NCBI GenBank assembly: GCA_900313015.1 | Contig: OMPR01000014.1 | Location: 62,001 to 126,000 of the forward strand | DNA from: Rhodobacteraceae bacterium EL53 | GTDB lineage: Bacteria > Pseudomonadota > Alphaproteobacteria > Rhodobacterales > Rhodobacteraceae | Length of the DNA stretch: 64,000 bases | Reading direction: 5' to 3' | Shown here: one piece after another, positions 62,924 to 64,000 of the stretch | How the letters are laid out: each line of letters starts with the position of its first letter | Position numbering within the stretch: position 1 is the first letter of the stretch | Notes under the pieces: generated by a model | Seen by the model: the letters and a program-made list of their open reading frames with translations, nothing else | Database searches by the model: none | What the model was told of the DNA's origin: nothing | Position numbers and translations under genes: made by a program

Positions 62924-64000
62924 CAGAGCGCCCGCGCCAGATGCAGCATGCCGGCGCAGATTTTCGAAACCTCATCAGGCGACGCAATGAACGGAGGCAT
63001 TGTGTAGATGTTGGTCCCAAACGGGCGCAAAAAGACACCCATTTCACGGGCCAAGGCGTGGGCCTCATCGGCGCTGACCCGGTGCTTCATCTCAATGACG
63101 CCAATTGCGCCCAGCACACGCACATCTGCCACATTTGGCAGATCACGGGCTGGGGCCAATTCCTGCGTCATCTGTCTGGCGATGGCATTCACTGTTCCGT
63201 GCCAATCCTGTGCCTCTAGCACCTCAAGGCTGGCGTGCGCGGCGGCGCAGGCTAGCGGGTTGGCCATGAATGTGGGTCCATGCATAAAGATGCCGGGTTC
63301 TCCGTGGCCAATGCCCTCAGCCACGCGATCATTGGTCATGGTGGTGGCGAAACTGATGTGCCCGCCTGTCAATGCCTTGCCCAGACACAGAATATCGGGT
63401 TCGATTGAGCAGAAATCGGTGGCAAACATTTTGCCAGTTCGGCCAAACCCAGTCGCGATTTCATCAAAAATCAGCAACACGCCGAACTCATCACAAATCG
63501 CACGCGCTTGGTTCAGGTATTCCGGATGGTAGAAATACATACCGCCGGTGCCCTGAACGACGGGTTCAAGGATAAAGGCCGCGATCTCGCGGTGATTGGC
63601 CTCGATCAGGGCGCGCAAATCAGCCAAGCCGTTCAACGCGGGATCGCCGTTCCATGCTTCGGTGATGCGGATTGGGGGGCGATCAACAAAATGTTGCACG
63701 CTCAATGCGCCTTGAAACAGGTGATGCATTCCCGTTGTCGGGTCACAGACGCTCATCGCCTTCCACGTATCCCCGTGATAGCCCGAGCGGATGGTGGCAA
63801 AGTGGGACCGTCCCGGAAACCCTTTGGCGTGCTGATATTGAACCGCCATTTTCATCGCAACCTCGACAGAGACCGATCCACTGTCACAGTAGAAAATGCG
63901 TTGCATTGACGGGGGCGCGACACGCAGCAGTGCTTTGCCAAGCTCAATCGCGGGATCGTGGGTCAGACCGCCAAACATTACATGGGGCATCCGGTCCAGT
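62923..64000 (-). CDS. bioA: Adenosylmethionine-8-amino-7-oxononanoate aminotransferase, 3' part
   Basis: This is the C-terminal ~358 residues of the PLP aminotransferase that makes 7,8-diaminononanoate in biotin synthesis. The frame is open to the right edge, so the N-terminus is missing. Visible are FYCDSGSVSVEVAMKMAVQY, GYHGDTWKAMSVCD, LIFDEIATGFGRTGKMFA (the PLP-binding aspartate) and CLGKALTGGHISFATT (the PLP lysine). It overlaps bioG by one base. Other bio genes probably lie beyond 64000. Confidence 0.94.
   Translation of the reverse strand, partial: LDRMPHVMFGGLTHDPAIELGKALLRVAPPSMQRIFYCDSGSVSVEVAMKMAVQYQHAKGFPGRSHFATIRSGYHGDTWKAMSVCDPTTGMHHLFQGALSVQHFVDRPPIRITEAWNGDPALNGLADLRALIEANHREIAAFILEPVVQGTGGMYFYHPEYLNQARAICDEFGVLLIFDEIATGFGRTGKMFATDFCSIEPDILCLGKALTGGHISFATTMTNDRVAEGIGHGEPGIFMHGPTFMANPLACAAAHASLEVLEAQDWHGTVNAIARQMTQELAPARDLPNVADVRVLGAIGVIEMKHRVSADEAHALAREMGVFLRPFGTNIYTMPPFIASPDEVSKICAGMLHLARAL

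Overview
The window looks like a marine alphaproteobacterium of the order Rhodobacterales (Roseobacter group). I infer this from the protein types and from a DnaA-like plasmid replicase with its own parAB, a replication type known from Rhodobacterales. Other markers are an Na+-translocating NADH:quinone oxidoreductase operon, sulfopyruvate decarboxylase (comDE), the HutF/HutG histidine route, a monomeric NADP isocitrate dehydrogenase and a bioA-bioG-bioC biotin cluster. The genus cannot be fixed from the sequence alone. No tRNA, rRNA, CRISPR array or intact insertion sequence was recognised.

Layout. Bases 1-6.6 kb (minus) form a near-continuous gene row lpd, lipA, AGCS Na+/amino-acid symporter, usp, gcvT, gcvH, gcvP (gcvP is cut by the left edge): a glycine uptake and cleavage unit, with an XRE-cupin regulator divergent at its head. 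Bases 7.5-10.8 kb hold nadE, a LysR regulator and comDE. Bases 10.9-15.0 kb are a plasmid-type maintenance module: a small WGR-domain gene, parB, parA, a roughly 500-bp origin-like gap, and the DnaA-like initiator gene. Copies of the palindrome TGTCCCCGCGGGGACA and its variants are scattered over 11.3-16.5 kb. Bases 15.0-19.5 kb hold a LysR regulator, an M29/NicX-like metalloenzyme and MATE and AEC transporters. Bases 19.6-28.6 kb hold an agmatinase-type ureohydrolase and the complete hut system (hutC, hutD, hutF, hutI-H-G-U) with a palindromic HutC-type operator.

Bases 28.6-31.9 kb combine a VanA-like Rieske oxygenase, a LysR regulator and glutathione-dependent formaldehyde dehydrogenase. 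Bases 32.4-38.9 kb hold an AstE/AspA-type deacylase, a Crp-family regulator, a 1003-residue SAM-cyclase-ATPase protein and a BBE-type flavoprotein. Bases 39.0-47.1 kb are the Nqr locus (nqrABCDEF, then orf71, apbE, nqrM) with a CBS-domain gene on the other strand. Bases 47.5-52.4 kb are a TetR-MFP-RND efflux unit, then glpR-glpD, monomeric icd, tex, a GH25 lipoprotein, a GntR regulator and the 3' end of a biotin operon (bioA cut by the right edge).

The striking feature is that a complete plasmid replication/partition module sits among housekeeping operons (gcv, lipA, nqr, hut, icd, bio). The molecule is therefore either a chromid-like replicon or a chromosome carrying an integrated DnaA-like plasmid. 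Second in interest is a probable local cyclic-nucleotide circuit: a class III cyclase fused to SAM and ATPase domains, converging on a Crp regulator that keeps its cyclic-nucleotide pocket residues.
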